Shown here: piece by piece, positions 38,586-48,112 of the stretch
Layout of the letters: every line of letters begins with the position of its first letter
Position numbering within the stretch: position 1 is the first letter of the stretch
Assembly (NCBI RefSeq): GCF_041904905.1
Contig: NZ_JAYRMI010000006.1
Location: forward strand, 33,715 to 97,714
DNA from: Zoogloea sp041904905
GTDB taxonomy: Bacteria > Pseudomonadota > Gammaproteobacteria > Burkholderiales > Rhodocyclaceae
Length of the DNA: 64,000 nt
Direction: 5' to 3'
Position numbers and translations under genes: made by a program
The notes under the pieces: model-generated
Seen by the model: only the letters and a program-made list of their open reading frames with translations
Databases searched by the model: none
What the model was told of the DNA's origin: nothing

Positions 38586-40874
38586 ATGAAATCCACGCTC
38601 CTCTCCGGGGTGATCGCCGCGCTTTTCGCTGCCTCGCCCGCCTTGGCTTTCGAGCCATTCGTTGTCAAAGACATTCGCGTTGAAGGGATCCAGCGGACCG
38701 AAGCCGGGACGGTGTTCAGCTATCTTCCGGTGAAGGTGGGCGAGCGCTTCTCGGAAGACAAGGCCGCCCAGGCGATCAAGTCGCTGTTCGCCACCGGCTT
38801 CTTCAAGGATGTGCGGATCGAAGTCGAGAGCGATGTGATCATCGTGCTGGTGGACGAGCGGCCCGCCATCTCGCAGATCGACTTCGTCGGCACCAAGGAA
38901 TTCGAGAAGGACGCCCTCAAGAAGGGCCTGAAGGAAGTTGGCCTTGCCGAATCCCGCATCTTCGACCGGGCCGTACTTGAGCGCGCCGAGCAGGAACTCA
39001 AGCGCCAGTATCTCGCCAAGGGCTTGTACGGCGTCCAGATCACCACCACCGTCACCCCGCTCGAACGTAACCGGGTTGGCGTCAATTTCAACGTGGTGGA
39101 GGGCGAGGCCGCCAAGATCCGCCAGATCAGCATCATCGGCAACAAGGCCTTCAAGGAGAAGGAGCTGGTCGAGCTGTTCTCGCTCACCACGCCGGGCTGG
39201 TTCACCTGGTTCTCGAAGAGCGATCAATATTCCAAGCCCAAGCTGTCCGGCGACATCGAAGCCCTGCGCTCTTTCTACCTCAACCGCGGTTACCTGGATT
39301 TCACCATCGAGTCGACCCAGGTTTCGATCACGCCCGACAAGAAGGACATCTACATCACCCTCAGCATCAGCGAGGGGGAGAAGTACACTGTCTCGGACGT
39401 CAAGCTCGCCGGCACCATGCCCGTGCCCGAAGCGGAGCTCCAGAAGCTCGTCAAGCTGAAGGCTGGGGATACCTTCGTGCGGGATTCCGTGACGGCCACC
39501 ACCAAGGCGATCTCCGACCGCCTCGGCAACGACGGCTACGCCTTTGCCAACGTGAATGCGGCGCCGGAAGTGGACAAGCAGAAGCGCGAGGTCGCCTTCA
39601 CCTTCTTCGTCGATCCCGGGCGGCGCGTTTATGTGCGCAAGATCAACTTCTCCGGCAACGCCCGTACCCGCGACGAGGTGATCCGGCGAGAGATCCGCCA
39701 GATGGAAGGCGCCTGGTACGACGGTGCCGCGATCAATCGCTCGAAGGCTCGCCTTGACCGCCTCGGCTATTTCGAGGACGTGACCATCGAGACGCCGGCG
39801 GTGCCGGGCTCGACCGATCAGGTGGACGCCAACTTCAGCGTCAAGGAGCGGGCCACTGGCAACCTGATGCTGGGCGCGGGCTTCTCCAGCGCCGAAAAGG
39901 TGATCCTGTCAGGCTCGATCGCCCAGCAGAACCTCTTCGGCACCGGCAACGCGATGACCCTGCAGGTCAACACCGGCCGCATCAACAAGACGGTGGCGCT
40001 GTCCTTCACCAACCCCTACTGGACCATCGACGGTATCAGCCTGGGTTGGGACATCTACCAGCGGAACGTGGACCCCACCTCGCTCTCCGTCGCCACCTAC
40101 AAGTCCTCGTCCATCGGTGCGGGCCTGCGTTTCGGCTATCCGATTGCCGAGGACGACCGGATCAACTTCGGTCTCGCGGTGGATCAGACCTCCATCAAGG
40201 TCTTCGATACCAGCCCGCCGCCTTACATCAACTTCGTCAATACCTTCGGGGACACCGCCCGGAGCCTGGTGGCGACGGCCGGTTGGGCGCGGGATCGCCG
40301 CGACAGCTTCCTGTATCCCACGTCCGGTGTCTACCAGCGGGCGTCGATGGAGGTGGCCACGCCGGCCCTGGACATGCGCTACTTCCGGGGCAGCTACCAG
40401 CACCAGTACTGGATTCCCTTCGGCGGTGGCTACGCGCTGATGCTCAACGGCGACGTCGGCTACGCCCACGGCTACGATGGCAAGGAGCTGCCGTTCTACA
40501 AGAATTTCTACGCGGGCGGTATCGGCTCGGTGCGAGGCTACCAGCAGAGCACCCTGGGCCCGCGCTACACCGACAGCAACGGTTATGTCCGGGCCCTCGG
40601 CGGCAACCGTCGGGTGGTTGGCAACGTGGAGTATTATTTCCCGATGCCCGGTGGCAAGGACAAGTCGATGCGCCTGTCGCTCTTCGGGGATGCCGGCTAT
40701 GTCTGGGGCGCGGACGACAAGGTCCAGGCGTCGGATTTGCGGTACAGTGCCGGGTTGGCGTTCAGCTGGAGTTCGCCGGTTGGTCCGCTCAAGTTCAGTC
40801 TTGGCCAGGCCCTGAAGAAGCAGGAAGGGGACAAGACGCAAAAATTCCAGTTCCAGTTGGGTACGGTGTTCTGA
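38586..40874 (+). CDS. bamA: outer membrane protein assembly factor BamA
   Basis: BamA is the central barrel of the BAM complex that folds beta-barrel proteins into the outer membrane. 762 residues: signal peptide (about 1-20, ASPALA), five POTRA domains (about 22-420) and a 16-stranded C-terminal barrel. The L6 loop VRGY motif is seen in IGSVRGYQQSTLGPR, and the protein ends in Phe as needed for outer membrane insertion (FQLGTVF). Followed by skp as in other proteobacteria. Confidence 0.98.
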   Translation: MKSTLLSGVIAALFAASPALAFEPFVVKDIRVEGIQRTEAGTVFSYLPVKVGERFSEDKAAQAIKSLFATGFFKDVRIEVESDVIIVLVDERPAISQIDFVGTKEFEKDALKKGLKEVGLAESRIFDRAVLERAEQELKRQYLAKGLYGVQITTTVTPLERNRVGVNFNVVEGEAAKIRQISIIGNKAFKEKELVELFSLTTPGWFTWFSKSDQYSKPKLSGDIEALRSFYLNRGYLDFTIESTQVSITPDKKDIYITLSISEGEKYTVSDVKLAGTMPVPEAELQKLVKLKAGDTFVRDSVTATTKAISDRLGNDGYAFANVNAAPEVDKQKREVAFTFFVDPGRRVYVRKINFSGNARTRDEVIRREIRQMEGAWYDGAAINRSKARLDRLGYFEDVTIETPAVPGSTDQVDANFSVKERATGNLMLGAGFSSAEKVILSGSIAQQNLFGTGNAMTLQVNTGRINKTVALSFTNPYWTIDGISLGWDIYQRNVDPTSLSVATYKSSSIGAGLRFGYPIAEDDRINFGLAVDQTSIKVFDTSPPPYINFVNTFGDTARSLVATAGWARDRRDSFLYPTSGVYQRASMEVATPALDMRYFRGSYQHQYWIPFGGGYALMLNGDVGYAHGYDGKELPFYKNFYAGGIGSVRGYQQSTLGPRYTDSNGYVRALGGNRRVVGNVEYYFPMPGGKDKSMRLSLFGDAGYVWGADDKVQASDLRYSAGLAFSWSSPVGPLKFSLGQALKKQEGDKTQKFQFQLGTVF

Positions 40875-40908
40875 TCGCAGCCGTATCGGGTGCAGATGGA
40901 GGTTTCAG

Positions 40909-41412
40909 GTGAAAGGTATCGGTTTATCCACGCTCGCGGCGCTTCTGCTCGCGGCCTTTGCTCAGACGGCGCTCGCCGAGGTGCGGGTTGGCTTCGTCAA
41001 CTCCGACCGCGTCATGAAGGAAGCGCCGCCGGCCAAGCGCGCCCAGCAGAAGCTCGAGAAGGAATTCGAGAAGCGCGACCAGGATCTGCAGCGGATCGCC
41101 AAGCAGCTCCAGGGCATGCAGGAGAACCTCGAGAAGAACGGCATGACCATGGCCGAAGGCGAGCGGCGCAACAAGGAGCGGGAGTTCAACGAACTCAACC
41201 GCGATTTCCAGCGCAAGCAGCGTGAGTTCCGCGAAGACCTGAACCAGCGCCGCAACGAGGAACTCGCCGGGGTGCTCGATCGCGCCAACAAGACGATCAA
41301 GCAGATCGCCGAGGCCGAGAAGTACGACATCATCTTCCAGGAAGCCGTCTACGCCAGTCCGCGTATCGACATCACCGACAAGGTGATCAAGGCGCTGACC
41401 GAAGCCAAGTAA
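40909..41412 (+). CDS. skp: periplasmic chaperone Skp/OmpH
   Basis: Skp holds unfolded outer membrane proteins in the periplasm and delivers them to BAM. 167 residues from GTG with GGAGG upstream. Signal peptide about 1-23 (ending QTALA), mature start EVRVGFVNSDRV, then a long charged coiled coil rich in Glu, Lys, Arg and Gln (about 45-125) that forms the tentacles. Located between bamA and lpxD. Confidence 0.95.
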   Translation: MKGIGLSTLAALLLAAFAQTALAEVRVGFVNSDRVMKEAPPAKRAQQKLEKEFEKRDQDLQRIAKQLQGMQENLEKNGMTMAEGERRNKEREFNELNRDFQRKQREFREDLNQRRNEELAGVLDRANKTIKQIAEAEKYDIIFQEAVYASPRIDITDKVIKALTEAK

Positions 41413-41422
41413 GCGCTCACCG

Positions 41423-42445
41423 ATGGAAATCACCCTTGGTGAGCTGGTCGCCCGGCTGGGTGGCGAACTGGTTGGCGACGCGACGGTGCGCGTTCGGCAG
41501 ATAGCCTCCCTCGAAGCCGCCGGGCCCGGCGAGATTGCCTTTCTCTCGAACCCGAAGCTGGTCGGTGCCCTGGCGGAGAGCCGCGCGTCGGCCTTCATCC
41601 TGTCGCCCAAGGCTGCCGGCCTCACGGATCGGACCCGCATCCTCACGCCCGATCCTTATCTCTACTTCGCCCGCGCGGCACAGCTTTTCAACCCGCCGAA
41701 GCGGCCGGTGGCCGGTGTGCACCCGTCGGCGGTAGTGGCTTCCGAGCTGCCGGCGTCGGTATCGGTGGCGCCCCAGGCGGTGATCGGCGAGGGCTGCGAG
41801 ATCGGTGAAGACTGCATCATCGGTCCCGGCTGTGTGCTGGGAGATGGCGTTCGGCTTGGCGCCGGTTCGCTCCTCCACGCGGGAGTGAAGATCTACGACA
41901 ACTGTGCCATCGGCGCCCGCGCGATCATTCATTCGGGTGCGGTGATCGGGGCCGACGGCCTGGGTTTCGCCCGGGATGCGGACAAGCACTGGGTGAAGAT
42001 CCCCCAGATCGGCCGGGTCATCGTCGGCGACGACGTGGAGATCGGGGCCAACACCACCATCGACCGCGGCGCCCTCGACGACACCGTGATCGGCAACGGC
42101 GTGAAGCTCGACAATCTCATCCACGTGGCCCACAACTGCCGGGTGGGCGACGACTCGATCATGGCGGCAATGGCGGGCCTGGCCGGCAGCACCGAGGTCG
42201 GCAAGCGGGTCATGGTGGGCGGCAAGGCGGGTTTCTCGGGGCACCTGTCGGTGGCCGACGACGTGACCGTCTCCGCCGACACCAACGTTACCAAGAGCAT
42301 CGACAAGCCCGGCGTCTACACGTCGATGCTCCCCCTGCAGTCCCACGCGGACTGGGTCAGGAATTTCTCCCATCTGCGTCGGCTCGACGCGATGGCCGAG
42401 CGGCTGCGCGAACTCGAGAAGAAGCTCGGCGCCAAGGAATCATGA
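41423..42445 (+). CDS. lpxD: UDP-3-O-(3-hydroxyacyl)glucosamine N-acyltransferase
   Basis: LpxD adds the second 3-hydroxyacyl chain in lipid A synthesis. 340 residues: N-terminal uridine-binding domain (about 1-100), a left-handed beta-helix of hexapeptide repeats (about 105-290) with the catalytic-His segment NLIHVAHNCRVGDDS, and a C-terminal helix. It follows skp by 10 bases. Confidence 0.97.
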   Translation: MEITLGELVARLGGELVGDATVRVRQIASLEAAGPGEIAFLSNPKLVGALAESRASAFILSPKAAGLTDRTRILTPDPYLYFARAAQLFNPPKRPVAGVHPSAVVASELPASVSVAPQAVIGEGCEIGEDCIIGPGCVLGDGVRLGAGSLLHAGVKIYDNCAIGARAIIHSGAVIGADGLGFARDADKHWVKIPQIGRVIVGDDVEIGANTTIDRGALDDTVIGNGVKLDNLIHVAHNCRVGDDSIMAAMAGLAGSTEVGKRVMVGGKAGFSGHLSVADDVTVSADTNVTKSIDKPGVYTSMLPLQSHADWVRNFSHLRRLDAMAERLRELEKKLGAKES

Positions 42446-42458
42446 GGGAGCAAGAACA

Positions 42459-42899
42459 ATGAGCATCATCGACATCAACGAGATCAAGAAGTACATCCCC
42501 CACCGCTACCCGTTCCTGCTGGTGGATCGCATCGTCGAACTGGAAGAGGGCAAGCGCGTCGTCGGCCTCAAGAACGTCACGGTGAACGAGCCGTTCTTCC
42601 CCGGCCACTTTCCCCACAGCCCGGTGATGCCTGGCGTGCTCATCATCGAAGCGCTGGCCCAGGCGGCGGCGGTGCTGGCGTTCAAGACCGAAGGCTCGAT
42701 CCCCGACCCCGACGCGATGGTCTATTTCGCCTCCGTGGATAACGTGCGCTTCAAGCGCCCGGTGGTGCCCGGCGATCAGCTGATGCTCGAAGCGGAGATC
42801 GTCCGGACGATCCGCAACATCTGGAAGTTCAAGGGGGTCGCCCGCGTCGACGGCGAAGTGGCGACCGAAGCCGAATTCATGTGCGCGATCAAGCGATGA
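42459..42899 (+). CDS. fabZ: 3-hydroxyacyl-ACP dehydratase FabZ
   Basis: FabZ dehydrates 3-hydroxyacyl-ACP in fatty acid elongation and competes with LpxA for the hydroxyacyl substrate, so its place here matters for membrane balance. 146 residues, hot-dog fold. The catalytic pair is His50 (FFPGHFPHSPVMPGVL) and Glu64 (IIEALAQAA). Its stop overlaps the lpxA ATG (ATGA). Confidence 0.98.
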   Translation: MSIIDINEIKKYIPHRYPFLLVDRIVELEEGKRVVGLKNVTVNEPFFPGHFPHSPVMPGVLIIEALAQAAAVLAFKTEGSIPDPDAMVYFASVDNVRFKRPVVPGDQLMLEAEIVRTIRNIWKFKGVARVDGEVATEAEFMCAIKR

Positions 42900-43669
42900 C
42901 GATTCACCCGACTGCCATTGTCCATCCCGGTGCCCGCCTCGCCGAAGGCGTGCAGGTGGGGGCCTATTCGATCATTGGCGAGCACGTCGAGATCGGTGAA
43001 GGCTCTTGGATCGGCCCGCACGTGGTCGTCGAAGGACACACCAAGATCGGTCGCGACAACCGGATCTTCCAGTTCTGCTCCATCGGCTCCGAGCCCCAGG
43101 ACAAGAAGTACGCTGCCGAGCCCACGCGGCTCGAGATCGGTGACGGCAACACGATTCGCGAGTTCTGCAGCTTCTCCACCGGCACGGTGCAGGACGGCGG
43201 CCTGACCCGCGTTGGCAACAACAACTGGATCATGGCCTACGTGCACGTGGCCCACGACTGCATGGTCGGCGACAACACCATCTTCGCCAACAACGCGACG
43301 CTGGCCGGCCACGTCACGGTGGGCGACTGGGCGATCCTCGGTGGCTTCACCGGCGTGCACCAGTTCGTCCGCGTCGGCGCTCACAGCTTCTGCGGTGTGG
43401 GCACGGTGCTGCTGCAGGATCTGCCGCCGTTTGTCACGGTGTCCGGCAACCCCGCGTCGCCCCACGGGATCAACAGTGAAGGCCTCAAGCGTCGCGGTTT
43501 CAGCGCCGAGGGCATCGCCGCCATCAAGCGCGCCTACAAGACGCTGTATCGCAACGGCCTCACCCTCGACGAGGCCCGCCGGCAGATTGCCGAAGCGGCT
43601 GCGTCGGCGCCCGAGCTGCAGCAGTTCTCCGACTTCATCGCCGATTCCGGGCGTGGCATCGTTCGCTGA
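42896..43669 (+). CDS. lpxA: UDP-N-acetylglucosamine acyltransferase
   Basis: LpxA carries out the first step of lipid A synthesis, O-acylating UDP-GlcNAc. The ATG at 42896 coupled to fabZ gives 257 residues. Left-handed beta-helix with the catalytic His120 in AYVHVAHDCMVGDN; a C-terminal helical domain (about 190-257) follows. lpxB starts 3 bases after its stop. Confidence 0.98.
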   Translation: MTIHPTAIVHPGARLAEGVQVGAYSIIGEHVEIGEGSWIGPHVVVEGHTKIGRDNRIFQFCSIGSEPQDKKYAAEPTRLEIGDGNTIREFCSFSTGTVQDGGLTRVGNNNWIMAYVHVAHDCMVGDNTIFANNATLAGHVTVGDWAILGGFTGVHQFVRVGAHSFCGVGTVLLQDLPPFVTVSGNPASPHGINSEGLKRRGFSAEGIAAIKRAYKTLYRNGLTLDEARRQIAEAAASAPELQQFSDFIADSGRGIVR

Positions 43670-43672
43670 TCC

Positions 43673-44821
43673 ATGGTTGTGCGCATCGCCATGGTGGCGG
43701 GCGAGGCCTCCAGCGACCTCCTCGCCAGCCACCTGATCCGGGCGCTCAAGCGCCATCTCCCCGATGCCGAGTTCTTCGGCATCGGCGGCCCCAAGATGCA
43801 GGCCGAGGGCTTCAAGGCCTGGTGGCCGGCCGAGAAGCTCTCGGTCCACGGCTATGTGGACGCCCTCAAGAATTATCGCGAGCTCTCCGGCATCCGCCGC
43901 AGCCTTTTGAGCCGGCTGCTGGCCGATCGGCCGGCGGCCTTCATCGGTGTGGATGCGCCGGATTTCAGCCTGTGGCTGGAGCGCCGCCTGAAGGACAAGG
44001 GCGTCCCGGCGATCCACTTCGTCAGCCCGTCCATCTGGGCCTGGCGAAAGGGGCGGCTGAAGGGCATCGCCCGGGCGGTGAGCCACATGCTGTGCCTGTT
44101 TCCGTTTGAGCCAGAACTCTACCGGGCGGCCGGCGTGCCGGTGAGCTACGTTGGCCATCCGCTGGCGGATGTCTTTCCCCTCAAGCCGGATCGCGCCGGC
44201 GCCCGGGAGATGCTGCAGATCAGCGGCGACGGCCCGGTGTTCGCGCTCTTGCCGGGCAGCCGCCAGTCCGAGCTGCGCAACCTCGCCGACACCTACATCG
44301 CCACCGCGGCGATCCTCCACGAGCGCCATCCCGACGCGCGCTTCCTGGTGCCGCTGGCCACCCGCGAGACGCGCCTGCTGTTCGAGGAGGCGCTGCGGCG
44401 CCACGCCCATGTCGATCTGCCCATCCGCATCCTGTTCGGCCACGCCACCGACGCGATGATCGCCGCCGACGTGGTGCTGGTGGCGAGCGGCACCGCCACC
44501 CTCGAAGCCGCGCTCCTCAAGCGGCCGATGGTCATCACCTACAAGATCGGCAAGTGGTCGTTCCGGCTGATGAAGCGCATGGCCTACCTGCCGTGGGTCG
44601 GCCTGCCCAACGTGCTGGCCAACCGGGAGGTGGTGCCCGAGGTGCTGCAGGATGCCGCAACGCCCCAGGCGCTGGCCGATGCCCTCGATGGCTGGCTCAC
44701 CGACAAGGCGCGCGCTGCCGAGCTGGGCGAGGTCTTCACCGACATGCACCTCCAGCTGCGCCAGAACACCGCCGACAAGGCCGCCGCGGCGATCCTGCCT
44801 TACCTGCGCGGGCACGCCTGA
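43673..44821 (+). CDS. lpxB: lipid A disaccharide synthase
   Basis: LpxB is a GT19 glycosyltransferase that joins UDP-2,3-diacylglucosamine and lipid X to form the lipid A disaccharide. 382 residues with the N-terminal motif MVAGEASSDLLASHLI, FIGVDAPDFSLWLE, SPSIWAWRKGR and the C-terminal ASGTATLEAALLKRPMV donor-site segment. Its stop overlaps the rnhB ATG by one base. Confidence 0.97.
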   Translation: MVVRIAMVAGEASSDLLASHLIRALKRHLPDAEFFGIGGPKMQAEGFKAWWPAEKLSVHGYVDALKNYRELSGIRRSLLSRLLADRPAAFIGVDAPDFSLWLERRLKDKGVPAIHFVSPSIWAWRKGRLKGIARAVSHMLCLFPFEPELYRAAGVPVSYVGHPLADVFPLKPDRAGAREMLQISGDGPVFALLPGSRQSELRNLADTYIATAAILHERHPDARFLVPLATRETRLLFEEALRRHAHVDLPIRILFGHATDAMIAADVVLVASGTATLEAALLKRPMVITYKIGKWSFRLMKRMAYLPWVGLPNVLANREVVPEVLQDAATPQALADALDGWLTDKARAAELGEVFTDMHLQLRQNTADKAAAAILPYLRGHA

Positions 44822-45417
44822 TGGACCGCCTGTGCGGCGTCGATGAAGCCGGCCGTGGCCCCCTGTGCGGTCCGGTGGTGGCGGCGGCGGTGATCCTCGA
44901 TCCGGCCCGGCCCATCGTCGGGCTGGCCGATTCCAAAAAGCTCTCCGAGAAGCGCCGCGTCGCGCTGGCTGCCGAGATCCGCGAGAAGGCGCTGGCCTGG
45001 TGCGTGGCCGAGGCCAGCGTGGAAGAGATCGACCGGCTGAACATCCTCCACGCCTCGATGCTCGCCATGCAGCGGGCGGTGGCGGGGCTCAAGCCCGCGC
45101 CGACCCGGGCTCAGGTGGATGGCAACCGCTGCCCGCAACTGGCCGTGCCCTGCGAGGCCATCGTGAAGGGCGACGCCCTGGTGCCCGAGATCTCTGCGGC
45201 GTCCATCCTCGCCAAGACGGCGCGGGATGCGCTGCTGCGCGACCTCGACCAGCGCTATCCCCAATATGGGTTGGCCGGCCACAAGGGCTATCCCACGCCG
45301 GCACATCTGGCCGCGCTGCGCGCCCATGGCGCCTGCGAGATCTACCGCAAGAGCTTCGGGCCGGTGCGCGATGTGATCGCCAACCCGCCCCTCTGGACCG
45401 ACGAGGACTGCGCATGA
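44821..45417 (+). CDS. rnhB: ribonuclease HII
   Basis: RNase HII nicks RNA in DNA-RNA hybrids, including single ribonucleotides, starting ribonucleotide excision repair. 198 residues from ATG. Active-site residues are visible in GVDEAGRGPLCGP (Asp8, Glu9) and the EISAASILAKTARD region; HKGYPTPAH is also typical. Overlaps the next gene by four bases (ATGA). Confidence 0.97.
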   Translation: MDRLCGVDEAGRGPLCGPVVAAAVILDPARPIVGLADSKKLSEKRRVALAAEIREKALAWCVAEASVEEIDRLNILHASMLAMQRAVAGLKPAPTRAQVDGNRCPQLAVPCEAIVKGDALVPEISAASILAKTARDALLRDLDQRYPQYGLAGHKGYPTPAHLAALRAHGACEIYRKSFGPVRDVIANPPLWTDEDCA

Positions 45418-45869
45418 AGCTCCACCACCTGATGCTGTTCATCCATCTGGCCGGCGTGATCGTGTGGATCGGCGGGATGGCCTTCGCCCACTTCTGCCTG
45501 CGCCCGGCGGCGCTGGAGTTGCCGCCGGCCGAGCGGCTCGGGCTGTGGAGCCGCGTGCTCGGGCGTTTCTTCCGGATCGTCTGGGTGGCGATCGGGGCCA
45601 TCGTGGTGAGCGGCTTTGCGATGCTGCTCGAAGTGGGTTTTGCCCAGGCGCCGCGCTCGTGGCACGGGATGGCCGCCATCGGGCTGGCGATGGCCGCGGT
45701 GTTTGCCAGCATCTGGTTCGGGCCCTGGCGGGGGCTGCAGCAGGCGGTGAGTGAAACCAGCTGGGCGCAGGGCGCCAAGGCGATGAACGCGATCCGCCAG
45801 CGGGTCACCCTCAACCTGATTCTCGGCGCGCTCACGGTGGCGCTCGCCACCCTTGGTCTGGCCTTCTGA
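45414..45869 (+). CDS. small CopD-like integral membrane protein
   Basis: A 151-residue protein with four predicted membrane helices (about 5-25, 53-75, 85-105 and 130-150). His4, His5, His11 and His26 (LHHLMLFIHL and FAHF) lie in or beside the first helix, a pattern shared with CopD/DUF-type proteins thought to bind heme or copper. Function is not established. It is coupled to rnhB (ATGA) and precedes an rRNA methyltransferase gene by 3 bases, so it lies in the same transcript as the lipid A genes. Confidence 0.7.
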   Translation: MKLHHLMLFIHLAGVIVWIGGMAFAHFCLRPAALELPPAERLGLWSRVLGRFFRIVWVAIGAIVVSGFAMLLEVGFAQAPRSWHGMAAIGLAMAAVFASIWFGPWRGLQQAVSETSWAQGAKAMNAIRQRVTLNLILGALTVALATLGLAF

Positions 45870-45872
45870 ACC

Positions 45873-46661
45873 GTGAAGCAACTCACCTCCCGGGACAACC
45901 CGACCGTCAAGCACCTCCACGCCCTTGCCACGTCGGCGCGGGACCGGCGCGCCAGCGGCGAGACGCTGCTCGACGGCGCTCACCTGCTGGAGGTGGCGCT
46001 GGCGCGGGGGGCTGGGCTGCGGTGGGTGGCGGTGAGCGAGAGCGGGCGGCGGCAGCCGGAGATCGCGGCGCTGCTGGCGGCGTGCCCGCCGGAGATCTGC
46101 GTCGAGCTGCCTGACCGCCTGTTTGCCCACGTGAGTCCCGTGGATGCACCCAGCGGGGTGCTGGCGACGATGGCGATCCCCGCCCAGCCCACTGGCGCGG
46201 GGCCCTTGGGCAGCTGCGTGGTGCTTGACGGCGTGCAGGACCCGGGCAACCTGGGCACCATCCTGCGCACGGCGGCGGCGGCCGGGGTGCCGGAGGTGCT
46301 CCTCACGCCGGGCTGTGCCCAGGCCTGGGCGCCCCGCGTGCTGCGGGCGGCGATGGGTGCCCATTTCGGGTTGGCGATCCGGGAGGGCGTGGACGTGGCC
46401 GCGGCGCTTGCCGGGTATCCGGGCCAGATCCTCGCGGCCGACCTGCGGGATTCGGTCGAGCTTTACGACCTGGACCTGCGCGGGCCGGTGGCCTGGCTGT
46501 TCGGTTCGGAGGGGCAGGGCCTGTCGGCGGCGGTGGCGGGGCTTGCGACCGGCCGGGTGCTGATCCCGATGCCGGGGGGCATGGAGTCCCTCAACGTGGG
46601 CGTGGCGGCGGGCGTGTGCCTGTTCGAGCAGCTGCGCCAGCGGCGCGCGTCAGGCCGGTAA
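45873..46661 (+). CDS. SpoU/TrmH-family RNA 2'-O-ribose methyltransferase
   Basis: Predicted to 2'-O-methylate a ribose in rRNA or tRNA. 262 residues from GTG: an N-terminal substrate-binding domain (about 1-100, beginning TSRDNPTVKHLHAL) and a SPOUT domain with LDGVQDPGNLGTILRTA, WLFGSEGQGLS and PMPGGMESLNVGVAAGV. The exact target is unknown; similar proteins are often labelled RlmB or TsnR-like. Its 3' end overlaps convergent bioD by 12 bases. Confidence 0.88.
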   Translation: MKQLTSRDNPTVKHLHALATSARDRRASGETLLDGAHLLEVALARGAGLRWVAVSESGRRQPEIAALLAACPPEICVELPDRLFAHVSPVDAPSGVLATMAIPAQPTGAGPLGSCVVLDGVQDPGNLGTILRTAAAAGVPEVLLTPGCAQAWAPRVLRAAMGAHFGLAIREGVDVAAALAGYPGQILAADLRDSVELYDLDLRGPVAWLFGSEGQGLSAAVAGLATGRVLIPMPGGMESLNVGVAAGVCLFEQLRQRRASGR

Positions 46662-47324
46662 GGGCAGGCGCAGGTCGGCGGCAGCCGCGGCGGCGTTGCC
46701 GTCGGGCTGGAAACGCACCACCCCCAGCAGCGGCGCCGGCATGCGGGCCGTGAGGGCGTCGAGGTTCTGATCGAAACGCAGCATGGCCGGATCGACCTGG
46801 TTGGCCACCCAGCCGGCAATCGTCAGCCCCCGGGCTGCCACCGCCTCGACGGTGAGCAGGGCGTGGTTGATGCAGCCCAGGCGCATGCCCACCACCACGA
46901 TCACCGGCAGGCCCAGGTCGCGGGCCAGATCGGCGGTGTCGTAGTTGTCCGACAGGGGCACGCGGAAGCCCCCGACCCCTTCCACCAACACCAGATCGGC
47001 CTTGGCCCTGAGCGTTTCGAACGCGTCGAGGATGCGGCTGGTGTCGAGCGTCACGCCTTCTTCGGCGGCAGCGATGTGCGGGGCGATGGGGCTGGCCAGA
47101 CAGTAGGGGTTGAGCAGCGCGAGGCCCGGGTCGAAGCTGCAGGCGGCGCGGATGCGGGCGGCGTCTTCGTTGAGGAACTCGCCGTTCACCCTTTCGGCGC
47201 CGGCGGCGATGGGTTTCATGCCCAGGGCGGTGAGGCCGCGGTCGCGGGCGGCGTGGAGCAGGGTGCAGGTGACGAAGGTCTTGCCGATCTCGGTGTCGGT
47301 GCCGGTGATGAAGTAGGCGCTCAT
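46650..47324 (-). CDS. bioD: dethiobiotin synthetase
   Basis: BioD closes the ureido ring, forming dethiobiotin from diaminopelargonic acid, CO2 and ATP. The start MSAYFITGTDTEIGKTF gives 224 residues; the P-loop GTDTEIGKT (8-16), MKPIAAG and VEGVGGFRVPL are conserved. Last gene of the biotin operon. It converges on the RNA methyltransferase gene and lacks a spaced terminator. Confidence 0.95.
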   Translation of the reverse strand: MSAYFITGTDTEIGKTFVTCTLLHAARDRGLTALGMKPIAAGAERVNGEFLNEDAARIRAACSFDPGLALLNPYCLASPIAPHIAAAEEGVTLDTSRILDAFETLRAKADLVLVEGVGGFRVPLSDNYDTADLARDLGLPVIVVVGMRLGCINHALLTVEAVAARGLTIAGWVANQVDPAMLRFDQNLDALTARMPAPLLGVVRFQPDGNAAAAAADLRLPLPA

Positions 47325-47332
47325 TTTGGGTT

Positions 47333-48112
47333 TCAGGTTTTCTCGGCGACGAGCCAGAAGGTGTCGTAGGACGCGGGCAGGCCGTCCGGGCCCCGGTGGG
47401 CTTCGTAGGCGGCGGAGAGGCGGGCCCAGGCGGATTTGCCCAGGGGCGCGCGGCGGCGCGGGGCGCCGGTCTGGTGGGCGCCCAGGGTCTTGATGTCGGT
47501 GAGCAGGCTGCGCAGATCGGGGGCCCAGGCGTGGAGGGTGTCCCGGTCGCTGTCGAGCACCCGCAGGCCGGCGGATTCGGCGGCGTCTGCCACCACTTCG
47601 GGGGGCTGGAAGCGCAGCACGTGCTCGTCGTCGTCCACGTGGCGGAAGGCGTCGCGCAGTTCGGTGAGCGTGCCGGGGCCGAGGGTGGCGATCCACAGCC
47701 GCCCGCCCGGGGCGAGGGCGCGGGCGAGTTCGGGCAGGGCGCGGCGCGGGTTGCACCACTGGAGCGCGTAGCTGGACCACAGGGCGTCGAGGCTGGCGTC
47801 GGCGATGGGCAGGTTTTCGAGATCGGCGCAGACGGGCAGGGCGAGGCCGGGTGGGTGACGGCGTAGCATCGCCGGGGCGAAGTCGAGGGCGAACAGGGTG
47901 GCGGCCGGGTAGGCGCGGGCGAGGCCGGCGAGGGCGTAGCCGGTGCCGCAGCCGGCGTCGAGGATGCGGCGGGGGGCGGAGGGCTGGCCGGTGGCGAGGG
48001 CGAGGAGCCGGTCGCAGGCGGCGCGCTGGACGGTGGCGACGGCGTCGTAGGCGTCGGCGGCCTTGTCGAAGGCGGCCCGGACGGCGCGTTTGGGGGCCGG
48101 GGCGTCAGTCAC
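47333..48112 (-). CDS. bioC: malonyl-ACP O-methyltransferase
   Basis: BioC methylates malonyl-ACP so that fatty acid synthesis can build the pimeloyl chain of biotin. 259 residues; SAM motif LDAGCGTGYALAGL (51-64), later motif LARALAPGGRLWIATLG. N-terminal segment AVRAAFDKAADAYDAVA is typical of BioC. Overlaps the end of bioH by 8 bases. Confidence 0.92.
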   Translation of the reverse strand: MTDAPAPKRAVRAAFDKAADAYDAVATVQRAACDRLLALATGQPSAPRRILDAGCGTGYALAGLARAYPAATLFALDFAPAMLRRHPPGLALPVCADLENLPIADASLDALWSSYALQWCNPRRALPELARALAPGGRLWIATLGPGTLTELRDAFRHVDDDEHVLRFQPPEVVADAAESAGLRVLDSDRDTLHAWAPDLRSLLTDIKTLGAHQTGAPRRRAPLGKSAWARLSAAYEAHRGPDGLPASYDTFWLVAEKT

